The notes below the pieces were generated by a model. The model searched no databases. It was given only the letters and a program-made list of their open reading frames with translations, and was not told where the DNA came from. Both the position numbers and the translations under genes were made by a program. 64,000 nucleotides of DNA from Lachnospiraceae bacterium (GTDB lineage Bacteria > Bacillota > Clostridia > Lachnospirales > Lachnospiraceae): positions 1 through 64,000 of the forward strand of contig VSNH01000003.1 of NCBI GenBank assembly GCA_009774215.1, in the 5' to 3' direction. Shown here one piece after another: positions 54,810 to 63,454 of the stretch (within the stretch, counting starts at the first letter, position 1; every line of letters begins with the position of its first letter).

Positions 54810-55925
54810 CTATCCAAGCTGCTCCGTCAGCAGTTCATAATATTTCCTGCTCAGCCTCATCTGTTCATACTGCCCAAAATCCATCTCCTCTATCCTGTCC
54901 GCCGGGTTTTGCATCACCCTGATCCATTCTTCCGCATCGTAGGGATCTTTCACATAGTTCGCCTTTCCCTGCGTCACCTCCGGGATACACGTCCTGTCCG
55001 TGGCGATCACCACCGTGCCGAAAAGCATCGCCTCAATCGGCGGCATACCGAAGCCTTCAAACACGCTGGGAAAGAGAAAGGCAAGGCAATGCTTGTACAG
55101 CGCGTTCCGCTCGGCATTTTCCACGAACCCCGTCAGCGTCACTTCCCGCTCCAGCCCACGCTCCAGAATCTGGCTTTCCAGCCTGTCCCTGCTCTCCCCG
55201 TTCACCCCGGAAATCAACAGTCTGCACGGAAGTCCTGTCTCTGTGTTCTTAATCCGCTCCATCACGGCGATCAGCGTATCCAGGTTCTTGTGCGGAATCA
55301 ACTGCGCTACGGTATAATAAAACGCTTTCTTATCCACATGATATTTTTCCGCAAGCCGTTCAAAGGGAACGATCTCGTCCTTGTCCACCGTGATCGGGTT
55401 GTAGATGGTGGTGATCTTCCCACTCTTTACATGATATTTTTCCCTGACATCATCCCTCACCCAGTCGGATATCGCCACCAGATGCCTGGAAAAATGCGCG
55501 TCCAGCCACCAGCAGAGACGAGAGTAGGCGATCTCATGAAACGGATGGTATTCGGGATAATGCGCCGCCTGCAAGTCGTGAATCACATTGACATAGGTGA
55601 CGCCGCCGTTAAGCAGCGGGCGGCAGTACACCGGAATAAAACATTTGCGAATCCCCTTTTTTCTGAGGAAACGGTTCTGGCAGAAAAAGTTCCACAAAAT
55701 CCGCCCCGCAATATTGGCGGAAACAACCTCCGTCTCCAAAAGTTCCATCCTGTCATCCTGCGTATAGTGCCGGAAGGTGTCCTTATTGTCCTTCGATACC
55801 ATCAAAAAGAGATGGAAAGGCTCCTCAAGCCTCCGGAAACCGTCCAGCAGATTTCTGATATAAAATTCGGTACCCCCTACCTTTTTCGGGCGGAGCCACA
55901 GTAAATCAACCGCAATATTGAGCAT
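54810..55925 (-). CDS. GT4 mannosyltransferase-like glycosyltransferase
   Basis: From ATG 55925 (MLNIAVDLLWLRPKKVGG; AAAGG 7 bases upstream) the protein has 371 residues. It has the GT4 end ALYKHCLAFLFPSVFEGFGMPPIEAMLFGTVVI, IYNPI and a GGTEFY donor/acceptor loop near residue 20. The open frame continues to 55958 but its extra residues are not conserved in style. It sits after the CotH-like gene and before a GT2 gene. Mannosyl or rhamnosyl transfer is likely. Confidence 0.88.
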   Translation of the reverse strand: MLNIAVDLLWLRPKKVGGTEFYIRNLLDGFRRLEEPFHLFLMVSKDNKDTFRHYTQDDRMELLETEVVSANIAGRILWNFFCQNRFLRKKGIRKCFIPVYCRPLLNGGVTYVNVIHDLQAAHYPEYHPFHEIAYSRLCWWLDAHFSRHLVAISDWVRDDVREKYHVKSGKITTIYNPITVDKDEIVPFERLAEKYHVDKKAFYYTVAQLIPHKNLDTLIAVMERIKNTETGLPCRLLISGVNGESRDRLESQILERGLEREVTLTGFVENAERNALYKHCLAFLFPSVFEGFGMPPIEAMLFGTVVIATDRTCIPEVTQGKANYVKDPYDAEEWIRVMQNPADRIEEMDFGQYEQMRLSRKYYELLTEQLG

Positions 55926-55988
55926 CGCAAACCCTTTCCGCAAACCGGCTGCCCGCATATTCTGACACCGCTGTGTGCAAACCGCCAG

Positions 55989-57899
55989 TCAATCCGCCGT
56001 CCCTGTAACCTCACTACTCCTTGCATATATCGTCACATCTTCCGAAACAGGCGTTGTCTCATCAATCCGTATCCCTTCCTCCGTGTACCAGCCGTCGAAT
56101 ACCCTGTCCCCGCTGACCGTCCCAGGCTCTGCTCCGGGCATTCGCTCAAGGCGCTCACCCTTCAGCACGCTCATATAGTTGTGAATTGCGCCGTCTTCCG
56201 AGACGAAACTGACCGTACATATCTCCTGCCGTTCTTTCCACACCTTATCCAAAAACGGCTTGCGCGCCGACAGGAAATCCCGAATCCGCTGTACCTCCCC
56301 CTCGTAGTCAACAGGTTCTCCGTATATTTCCTTCCATCTGATCAGATCCATGTCCTTGGCGGCATGAATCTCCGATACATACTCGTCAATCTTTTCCTCC
56401 TGCATTGTCTGCATATAGTCAGAGAAAAATTCCTCGTAGCACGCGGAAACTGTCTCCTGAAATGAAGAATGCTGATACAAATGCCAAAAAAGCGTCGTCG
56501 GATCGGTACCCCTCTGCATCAGATAACACAGGTCGCCCGTTGATTCATTGATCCCGTCCAGATTGGCGTATGCTTTATCATAATCCCACACAGGCCCTGC
56601 AAACAACTTTTTGCTGACCGCATCCTGCGGTTTATAGAAAAAGGAGCTGGTCGCTCCCGCGCCGTTATTTTTGCATAATTCTTCGATAATATATTTCTGC
56701 GCAAAAGACCGCAGATCAATATAATCCGTATACTGCATACCGTTTTGGGGATCGACGCCGTCCGCCGCGGCGACGGCCCGCTCCATGCCGTTGACCAGGC
56801 CGCTGATATAATCCACCTGCGCCTCCGAAGCATACGCGGGCTGTTTGACCGTATACAGATCTTTCAGCGTCTCCGTATAAAATCCGCTGATTTCCAAGCG
56901 AAACTTTTCGGCCACATCTCTTTCCAGAAGATATCCCCCTGTCGTGTCCCGCGGCTCATTGGGAAGCACCATGCCTTTTCGCCTCTCTGTCTCGAAATGC
57001 CCACAGCTTTCCATATCTCTGTTCAGCTTTTTGTTTTCCGCCTCCAGATCGGCAATCGGCACACGCTCCGGGTCAATCTCCACCTTTTCGCAGAGCTGAT
57101 ACATGCCGTGATATCTGTGATTGATATAGAGATCAATGTAGCGCGACTCCGGCGATCCCGTCATTCCCGCCGCCACAGCCATATCGTAAGTCATTTTATT
57201 GCGGATGTAGGTGCGATCCTCCACATTGCTTAAGAGAATCCATTTATCGGCGCTTCCCATACCGAGGAGATCGGCCCTGTTTTTCAGCCGGATGCCATAG
57301 GATTTTTTCGGATACGCCCATGTGGAGTTGCCCCGCCCGGAAATACGATCCAGCTTATCCGCACACACCACATTTCCCTCCGCGTCAAACAGGACAATCC
57401 TTCCCTTTTCCGCATAATTTTTATCTGCGTCCAGATCCTTCATGGAGCCGCTGTCCGTCTCCAGAAAAACAGCCGGAAGTCCGGCGGACTGCATGATGAC
57501 AACTTCCTGTTTTTCCAGTTTCTCCCCCTTTTTTCCGCAAAAATACATCTCATATTTCTCATTGCAGCCAAGCGCCCCGATATCCTCACCGTTTGCCAGC
57601 GAAACTTCCCCTTTCGCCCCTGCGAAGACCACGGTTCCCGCCCCCGCAAAGGAAATATGTACTTCGCTCAGCTTTACATAGGACGGGAGAAACAAATAAT
57701 TGACCCGTTCCGCCTGATCCGCAAAACAGTATATTTCCTGCTCCGATGAAGATTTGTGCAGCACAAAACATAGTTTTTTCATATATTCGCCGTTTTTCTG
57801 TATTTGCCTGTATTCCTCCCTCTGTACGAATATCACGGCAACAGTCAGAAAAACAGCCAGAAAAATGAGGATTCCCCGCCGTCTCGCTCTGTATGTCAT
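55989..57899 (-). CDS. CotH-family kinase-like membrane protein
   Basis: This 636-residue protein has an N-terminal transmembrane anchor (~8-26), a beta-rich region, and a CotH kinase domain (~180-520). The domain carries YPKKSYGIRLKNRADLLGMG, WILLSNVEDRTYIRNKM and PVWDYDKAYAN (the DxD metal motif). The C-terminus has a small Rib/beta-grasp-like repeat ending in DVTIYARS. CotH of Bacillus phosphorylates spore coat proteins. Outside sporulation, surface-anchored CotH proteins in polysaccharide loci have no known substrate. It faces the outside here. Confidence 0.85.
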   Translation of the reverse strand: MTYRARRRGILIFLAVFLTVAVIFVQREEYRQIQKNGEYMKKLCFVLHKSSSEQEIYCFADQAERVNYLFLPSYVKLSEVHISFAGAGTVVFAGAKGEVSLANGEDIGALGCNEKYEMYFCGKKGEKLEKQEVVIMQSAGLPAVFLETDSGSMKDLDADKNYAEKGRIVLFDAEGNVVCADKLDRISGRGNSTWAYPKKSYGIRLKNRADLLGMGSADKWILLSNVEDRTYIRNKMTYDMAVAAGMTGSPESRYIDLYINHRYHGMYQLCEKVEIDPERVPIADLEAENKKLNRDMESCGHFETERRKGMVLPNEPRDTTGGYLLERDVAEKFRLEISGFYTETLKDLYTVKQPAYASEAQVDYISGLVNGMERAVAAADGVDPQNGMQYTDYIDLRSFAQKYIIEELCKNNGAGATSSFFYKPQDAVSKKLFAGPVWDYDKAYANLDGINESTGDLCYLMQRGTDPTTLFWHLYQHSSFQETVSACYEEFFSDYMQTMQEEKIDEYVSEIHAAKDMDLIRWKEIYGEPVDYEGEVQRIRDFLSARKPFLDKVWKERQEICTVSFVSEDGAIHNYMSVLKGERLERMPGAEPGTVSGDRVFDGWYTEEGIRIDETTPVSEDVTIYARSSEVTGTAD

Positions 57900-57936
57900 A
57901 ACCCCTTTTATCGCTCCTTAAGTCGATTCATACCCG

Positions 57937-58299
57937 TCATTCCATATCTTTCTTCTCCAGATCCCGCACCCGTTTTTCTAAAATCGCCAGCTCCTGCGTC
58001 AACGTTCTTAGCTTTCTGTTCTGCCTTGACGCAATCGAGGTCAGGGACAATAAAATCATGAGCATAAAACCGATGGCAAAGATAAACAGACCGTTCATAT
58101 TATCCTGAATGCCAAAGATGTGAATGATTCTTGTCAAAAGATCCGGCATTACCACAAGAACCCCCATAACAGCGCCGGCCACCAGCCACAGCAGCGTATA
58201 CTTTAAATTGAGCGCCTTCTGCTTCAAAAAATACAGAATCACTATAAAATAACAGACCAGCGCAATGATTAATGTCAATCTCAGTGTAGCAGGTATCAT
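57937..58299 (-). CDS. DUF2304 small membrane protein
   Basis: This 120-residue protein has three hydrophobic helices and a C-terminal coiled coil (residues ~90-120, heptad Leu/Glu/Lys). DUF2304 members are commonly coupled to a GT2 gene, and one lies immediately upstream (26 bases). It probably helps anchor or regulate that GT2 enzyme; its biochemical role is not established. Confidence 0.82.
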   Translation of the reverse strand: MIPATLRLTLIIALVCYFIVILYFLKQKALNLKYTLLWLVAGAVMGVLVVMPDLLTRIIHIFGIQDNMNGLFIFAIGFMLMILLSLTSIASRQNRKLRTLTQELAILEKRVRDLEKKDME

Positions 58300-58325
58300 A
58301 TCCTTTGCTCCTTCCTGCGCGGATT

Positions 58326-59057
58326 CTAAATATCCGTCCGCTTTCCTCTGCGTATTCCATAGCCCATTCGGCAGATCAAAATTGCAAGCGTGACCTTAAT
58401 CATATAATAGACAGATTTTTTGAAAGTAATAGAGCTCGTTCCACCCTCTCTCGCGCGCATCTGCACCGGCACCTCCTTCACCCTGCCCAAATGCATGATT
58501 GCAGCCACGATAGCCTCAGGCTCCGGATAATCCATCGGATAATCCTCACTGTATATCTTGATAAACAGCTTATTTACCGCGCGGTAGCCGCTGGTCACAT
58601 CCATAATGTGTTTCCCGGTCGTCAGCCAAATCAGTGCACTTAAGATATTGATCCCGATTCTGCGGGTTGCGGAGGACTGAAACCCCTCCTTTTCCAGAAA
58701 TCGGGAGCCGATGGCAATATCCGCCTCCCCCCTTATGAGCGGTTCCAACAGCTTATCCAGATAGGCAATATCGTGCTGTCCGTCGCCGTCCATCTGCACG
58801 GCAATATCATAATTGTTCTTCCGCGCATAAATATATCCTGCCTGTACCGCGCCGCCGATTCCCATATTGATAGAGAGATCCAGATAGTGAAAGTTCTCAC
58901 TTCGACACAGGTCAGGCGTATTGTCGGTAGAGCCGTCGTTAATTACCAGATAATCGTACTGCGGCGCCGTCTCCGTCATGTGCCTGACCACATGTACGAT
59001 ATTTTCCGCTTCATTGTATGCCGGTATGATAACCAGCACCCTCCGTTTTTGTTCCAT
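58326..59057 (-). CDS. DPM1-like GT2 glycosyltransferase paired with DUF2304
   Basis: It starts at ATG 59057 (MEQKRRVLVIIPAYNEAEN), with GGGG in GGGGAAAAGAT before it; the longer frame to 59114 overlaps the next gene. It has VINDGSTDNT, VQMDGDGQH (metal motif) and SGYRAVNK. It lacks the two C-terminal helices of the ArnC group, which may explain the partner DUF2304 protein. It probably acts as a membrane-associated glucosyl or mannosyl transferase. Confidence 0.87.
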   Translation of the reverse strand: MEQKRRVLVIIPAYNEAENIVHVVRHMTETAPQYDYLVINDGSTDNTPDLCRSENFHYLDLSINMGIGGAVQAGYIYARKNNYDIAVQMDGDGQHDIAYLDKLLEPLIRGEADIAIGSRFLEKEGFQSSATRRIGINILSALIWLTTGKHIMDVTSGYRAVNKLFIKIYSEDYPMDYPEPEAIVAAIMHLGRVKEVPVQMRAREGGTSSITFKKSVYYMIKVTLAILICRMGYGIRRGKRTDI

Positions 59058-59110
59058 ATCTTTTCCCCATTTCTGCACCGTTTTCTGCGCATAAACAAGT
59101 TTGTTGTTTA

Positions 59111-60733
59111 TCACTCAGGCCGCTCTCCACGCTTCCCGCGCCCAAAATGTTTTACCGCCCTGCCGCGGATACGGCCGATCCACAGCTCCCGCAGCAGCAG
59201 ATAATATGCGATATAGAAAGCGCCGAAATTATATACAAGATACCTCTGCTGTCCGAAAAAGACCAGCGATATCACAACAGCCATCACCACATTGCTTCCC
59301 AAAACAAGAGCCATAAACTCCGCACATTTTTGATTCGCCTTCCTGTCCATATATCCCCATACCATCAAAGCAAACGCCGACAAATAGAGGAAGAGCGTCA
59401 CCAGATGACACAGCAGATAAATCGGCCTGATCTGAAAGAACACGGTGCAGATAAACGCCTGCGGAAGCATCATAAGCGTATGGTACAGAAACCGGCCAAA
59501 ATGCGCCTTTAGCAAAGTGATTCCTATTGTCTTCAAATGGGCGCTGCGAATCTCGCTGAACTGATCCGACATGATAATTTCCGGGTGGTGCTCCGCATAG
59601 TACAGCGACGGTATTCTGAGGCAGGTTTTCCCTACCTGCCCTACCCCTCCCACAATATCTTTCCACATCCACAAGCCGTTTTGCGCATAAGTGTAAAGCT
59701 GTTTTTCCGCGTCCGCAGCCTCATATAGCGCCACATACAATCCTCTCACAGCTTCATCATCAAACAAATAGGCGTCTTCCCTGTCAGCCTCGTACATACC
59801 ACGCGAAAAAATCAGGCTGACATACTGGCTTGTAATAAAGCTCCTGTCTGCCAGTTCTTCCACTGAAAGCTCCCGTTCCTCTTCCGGTTCCTCTTCCGAA
59901 ATTTGATCCGCAGCGCCCTCCTCATCACTAACCAGGCTTAAAAGATGCTCTTCATAATCCTCCGGCGACTGTACTTTCAACACAAACAAAGAAATTTTTT
60001 CATTGGATTTGATCACATTCATATATCCGGCCGACAACTTGGAAATCGCTAAAATACTGACCAGACATATACAAAGCCCTCCGACTGTTCCCATGGCTGC
60101 ACGGAGCCATCCATACATTTTCTGACCATTCCGCTTTTGTCTGCAGACCACATACATAAAAATAACGCCGCATAGCGCAAACAAAATCTGAAATTGGGAA
60201 CGCAGCAGCGCCAGCGCAAACGTCATCGCCAGACTACCCGCAAACCATGTATACTTTTTCGTCCAGATCGTCTTTAGCAACAAGATCAAAAACAGATAAA
60301 ACAAGGCGTATGACAACCCTTCCGTCAAAATCTGCTGTGTTGCCATGGACTGCGGCATCTCTACGGTGAAAGGTATCAGCGATAAGAAAAAGAACAGGTA
60401 AGTTTCCCAAGAGCGCAGATGAAACGCCTTCCGAAGCGTCTTAACGAAAAGAGTCACACACGCCGCAGCCAAAACCGCCTGTTCGATGACCACCGCATTC
60501 ATATATTTCTCCAAGCCAAACAAATACTGATTCAGCAGCAGAAACAGCGGATAGATCGGCATAACGCCCTCAACCCGATTGATTCTCATATAAGCCCCGC
60601 TGTCATCAAACAAAACCGGCTCTCTCGAACCGACAAGCAGAAAGGCAAAAAGGGCAAGCAGAACCAGAGACCCGTAAAGCAGCCTGTCTTTCTGCGCCGT
60701 GTTCAGTTGAAGCTTCTTTCTCTTTTCCGCCAT
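59111..60733 (-). CDS. Polytopic GT-C-like membrane protein
   Basis: The 540-residue protein from ATG 60733 (GGAGGAGGGC before it) has about eleven helices. After the first helix it carries VLFDDSGAYMRINRVEG, an acidic DDS motif in the loop where GT-C transferases have catalytic Asp. A soluble acidic segment (~270-310, EEEPEEERELSVEELADRS) interrupts it. I do not recognise the family. It is coupled to the GT2/DUF2304 pair, which may supply its lipid-linked sugar. Confidence 0.65.
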   Translation of the reverse strand: MAEKRKKLQLNTAQKDRLLYGSLVLLALFAFLLVGSREPVLFDDSGAYMRINRVEGVMPIYPLFLLLNQYLFGLEKYMNAVVIEQAVLAAACVTLFVKTLRKAFHLRSWETYLFFFLSLIPFTVEMPQSMATQQILTEGLSYALFYLFLILLLKTIWTKKYTWFAGSLAMTFALALLRSQFQILFALCGVIFMYVVCRQKRNGQKMYGWLRAAMGTVGGLCICLVSILAISKLSAGYMNVIKSNEKISLFVLKVQSPEDYEEHLLSLVSDEEGAADQISEEEPEEERELSVEELADRSFITSQYVSLIFSRGMYEADREDAYLFDDEAVRGLYVALYEAADAEKQLYTYAQNGLWMWKDIVGGVGQVGKTCLRIPSLYYAEHHPEIIMSDQFSEIRSAHLKTIGITLLKAHFGRFLYHTLMMLPQAFICTVFFQIRPIYLLCHLVTLFLYLSAFALMVWGYMDRKANQKCAEFMALVLGSNVVMAVVISLVFFGQQRYLVYNFGAFYIAYYLLLRELWIGRIRGRAVKHFGRGKRGERPE

Positions 60734-60746
60734 GCCCTCCTCCGCT

Positions 60747-62525
60747 TTACTCCTCAAATACCTCAGCCTTGCTCTTCTCCTGCACTCTGCTCCCGGCCAC
60801 CTCATAAATCACATCCACATTTCGGATCGTGGTAAGCCGATGGGCTATGATTATCATAGTCTTCATACCCTGCAGGTGTTCGATGGCCTCCATGACCGCC
60901 GCTTCCGTCTCATTGTCAAGCGCGGAAGTCGCCTCGTCGAGCACCAAAATTTCCGGGTCGTGGTACAATGCCCTGGCAATACCGATGCGCTGTCTTTGCC
61001 CGCCGGACAATCTGACGCCTCTGTCGCCTACAATCGTATCCAATCCATGGGGAAGACTCTCGATAAACTCCTTCAGCTGCGCCTTTTCCACCGCGGCCCT
61101 CACGGCCGCCTCATCAATCTGTCCTTCCCGCACGCCAAAAGCGATATTATTGCGAATGGTATCATCGGAAAGATAGATCGTCTGGGGGATGTACCCAACC
61201 TGCGCATGAAAGGTTTTCGCCTGCTCATGGATATTGATTTCATCCGCCATCACGGCGCCCTTTACCGGCATCAAAAGTCCCAGTATAATATCCACCATAG
61301 TCGTTTTCCCTGATCCGGTGGAACCGATAAACGCCACGGTCGTGCCTTTTTTAATCGTAAAGTTTACATCTTTCAGCACCCACTCGTCCGTGTCAGGATA
61401 GTGATAGGACACATCCTGCACACAGATTCCGTTCTGCAGCTTCCAATCCGCCCGATACGTCTGCCCGTCCTTTTTAATCAGACCCTCAACTGCCGTCAGA
61501 TCGTGGTAGACCAGTTCCACCGAAGGAAACGCGTAAAGCATGTTGGAAGCATGCTCATTGATCCGCCCCACGCTCGGCATGAGCCGCATCGCCGCCACCG
61601 CAAACGCCGCAAGCTGAGAAACAAAATATACCATGTCCGCCTCACCGAAGAGAAGCTTCACGATGACCGCAATCAAAAGCCCCGTCATGGAAACAGCCTC
61701 CACCGTATATTTCGGGAGAATCGAAATCGTTCGGGCAATGCGCAGCCCTCTTGCATATTTTTCCCAGTATTTGCGAAATTCGTCCGTAAAATAAGCCTCA
61801 CGCTCTAAAATCTTTATCTCCTTGATCCCGCCGAGGGACTGATTCATCCACTGGAAAATTTTTCCCTCATAACCCTGATTTTCAAACCCGAACCGCCTGC
61901 TGTACTTTCTGCTGATCAGAAGAAAGCCGCCCACAAAAACAGCCAGCAGCCCCAGCACGATGATCGTTATGGTCTTACTGATAACCAGCAGATAAATCAC
62001 GAGAACGGCAGCCACCATAAGCTCCGCCCCCAGCTCCAGCGCGTAGAGGATTACCTGCATAAAGCGCGACGTATCCTCATAGACGCTTCTCTGTAAAACA
62101 GCAATATTATGATTCAGGTGAAAGGTATACGGCTCCTTCATGTATGCGGACAGAAGCCTGGTGGAAAGCTTCATCTGCGTGTTGTACGAAAAACGAAAAA
62201 TATAATCTTTTTCCAGAATCAGGTAGATGTTCTTGACAACATATACAAAAATAATGCCGACCGCGAGTATCATCATAAACTTTTCGGCGCTGTGCAGCCC
62301 GAGCAGATCATAAACCATTTTCAGATACCATTTCGTCTGGATGGTTCCGGGATTCTGCAGAACATCGATAAAGGGCATGAAAACCATGACCGCAAGAAGC
62401 TCCAAAAAGCTTCCGATCACAATCGCACCCGTGAGAAACACCAGCTTGCGCTTGTCCCTCTTGTCAAAAATATATCCCAGCATGGTGAGCATTCCCACCT
62501 TCGACTTACCGTTCTCTCTGCTCAT
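60747..62525 (-). CDS. ABC transporter with fused permease and ATPase (PglK/MsbA type)
   Basis: Six N-terminal helices (~1-330) and an ATPase domain with Walker A GSTGSGKT, signature LSGGQRQR and Walker B ILVLDEATSALD. It is a paralogue of the 26775-28553 gene with clearly different sequence. A flippase for a lipid-linked oligosaccharide is likely. The structured element 62565-62689 lies 40 bases before its ATG. Confidence 0.88.
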   Translation of the reverse strand: MSRENGKSKVGMLTMLGYIFDKRDKRKLVFLTGAIVIGSFLELLAVMVFMPFIDVLQNPGTIQTKWYLKMVYDLLGLHSAEKFMMILAVGIIFVYVVKNIYLILEKDYIFRFSYNTQMKLSTRLLSAYMKEPYTFHLNHNIAVLQRSVYEDTSRFMQVILYALELGAELMVAAVLVIYLLVISKTITIIVLGLLAVFVGGFLLISRKYSRRFGFENQGYEGKIFQWMNQSLGGIKEIKILEREAYFTDEFRKYWEKYARGLRIARTISILPKYTVEAVSMTGLLIAVIVKLLFGEADMVYFVSQLAAFAVAAMRLMPSVGRINEHASNMLYAFPSVELVYHDLTAVEGLIKKDGQTYRADWKLQNGICVQDVSYHYPDTDEWVLKDVNFTIKKGTTVAFIGSTGSGKTTMVDIILGLLMPVKGAVMADEINIHEQAKTFHAQVGYIPQTIYLSDDTIRNNIAFGVREGQIDEAAVRAAVEKAQLKEFIESLPHGLDTIVGDRGVRLSGGQRQRIGIARALYHDPEILVLDEATSALDNETEAAVMEAIEHLQGMKTMIIIAHRLTTIRNVDVIYEVAGSRVQEKSKAEVFEE

Positions 62526-62564
62526 AGCTCAGACTACTCCTTTATCACAACGCATCCCGCCATG

Positions 62565-62689
62565 ATTCCGCTCTGCGGAATCTCAAATCAGTGCGGAGAA
62601 TGCCGTATTTCAGACATTCTCCTGTGTGAGACTTGGTACTTCTTAACGAGGCAGCCTCCGCTGCTGCGTTTTAGAAGTACTTCTCACAC
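62565..62689 (+). repeat. Structured intergenic element, copy 3 (three hairpins)
   Basis: Hairpin A ATTCCGC/GCGGAAT with loop TCT (62565-62581). Hairpin B GGAGAATG/CATTCTCC (62595-62622). Hairpin C GTGTGAGA (62624-62631) to TCTCACAC (62682-62689) with GTACTTCT/AGAAGTAC, AACG/CGTT and GCAGC/GCTGC nested inside. The last 15 codons and stop of the acetyltransferase gene fall within hairpin C. Confidence 0.85.
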
Positions 62690-63299
62690 TATCACTCTGC
62701 GCCCCTGTGCTGCGGCCCGGCTCGTCCGCAAACAATGCGCCGCACAAATTGCTGTGCGAATCCCGACCGCTTATCTTCCTCGCCGGAGCGCCCGCCCAAG
62801 TGGTGCCCGGCTCTGCAATATCCTTTGTCACCACGGCGTTCGCCCCCACAGCCACATCATCCGCTATGCGAACGGCGCCGATCACCTTCGCCCCGCTTCC
62901 GAAATAGCAGTTATCCCCGATCACGGCCGCCTCGTGGCTCCCGTTCGTCGCGCCGATGGTCACGCCCTCCTGCAGACGGCAGTTTTTTCCGGCGCGCACG
63001 TTTCCGTGCACCACGATCGTCCCATAATGCGGAATCGAAAGCCCCGGCCCGAACACATTCGGCGGAATCGTAAACCCGAGGCGCACGCTCAGACGATGAA
63101 ACCATATTTTATGCCATTTCCCGATCAGTTTTCCCGCCGCTCCGTGACGGCAGTTTATGTCGAACTCCACCTTGCGGAGCAAAATCTCAAATTTCCAGAT
63201 CTCATCCCCGAAGAACCGGGGGCGCGCGTCCTGCTGCCGCCCGAGGGCGCGCTGATCCTGTCTTATATACTGCTGATACGTTTCCCGATTATCTATCAT
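62643..63299 (-). CDS. Serine-acetyltransferase-like hexapeptide acyltransferase
   Basis: The protein (218 residues) has a CysE-like helix bundle and left-handed beta-helix: GPGLSIPHYGTIVVH, EGVTIGATNGSHEAAVIGDNCYFGSGAKVIGAVRIADDVAVGANAVVTKDI, ending WAGAPARKI. In glycan loci such proteins are usually sugar O-acetyltransferases. The usual end of the family is near residue 195. The remainder (DSHSNL to QQRRLPR) is not conserved in style, and its final 15 residues are encoded by the structured element. The element has probably replaced the original 3' end. Confidence 0.85.
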   Translation of the reverse strand: MIDNRETYQQYIRQDQRALGRQQDARPRFFGDEIWKFEILLRKVEFDINCRHGAAGKLIGKWHKIWFHRLSVRLGFTIPPNVFGPGLSIPHYGTIVVHGNVRAGKNCRLQEGVTIGATNGSHEAAVIGDNCYFGSGAKVIGAVRIADDVAVGANAVVTKDIAEPGTTWAGAPARKISGRDSHSNLCGALFADEPGRSTGAQSDSVRSTSKTQQRRLPR

Positions 63300-63454
63300 A
63301 TCCTCAGTTTTACCTCATCTACTTTTTATGCAGAAATTGCCGACACATAGCGAGGTTCTTCACGCGCTTAGTGTCCGCTATGCATTTTATGGAGCGAGAG
63401 CACGGCGACGCAAAAATTGCCGTCTGCCCGGGCGTCCGCATCCCACTACATATG

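Noticed and set aside
48747..55904. Other long plus-strand frames (near 48.7-49.9, 52.0-53.2 and 54.8-55.9 kb)
   Set aside because: Each is antisense to an identified glycosyltransferase, dehydrogenase or synthetase-like gene and lacks family motifs.
62109..63350. Plus-strand open frame (413 codons) across the ABC transporter and acetyltransferase genes
   Set aside because: It overlaps two recognisable genes and the structured element, with no domain or start signal.
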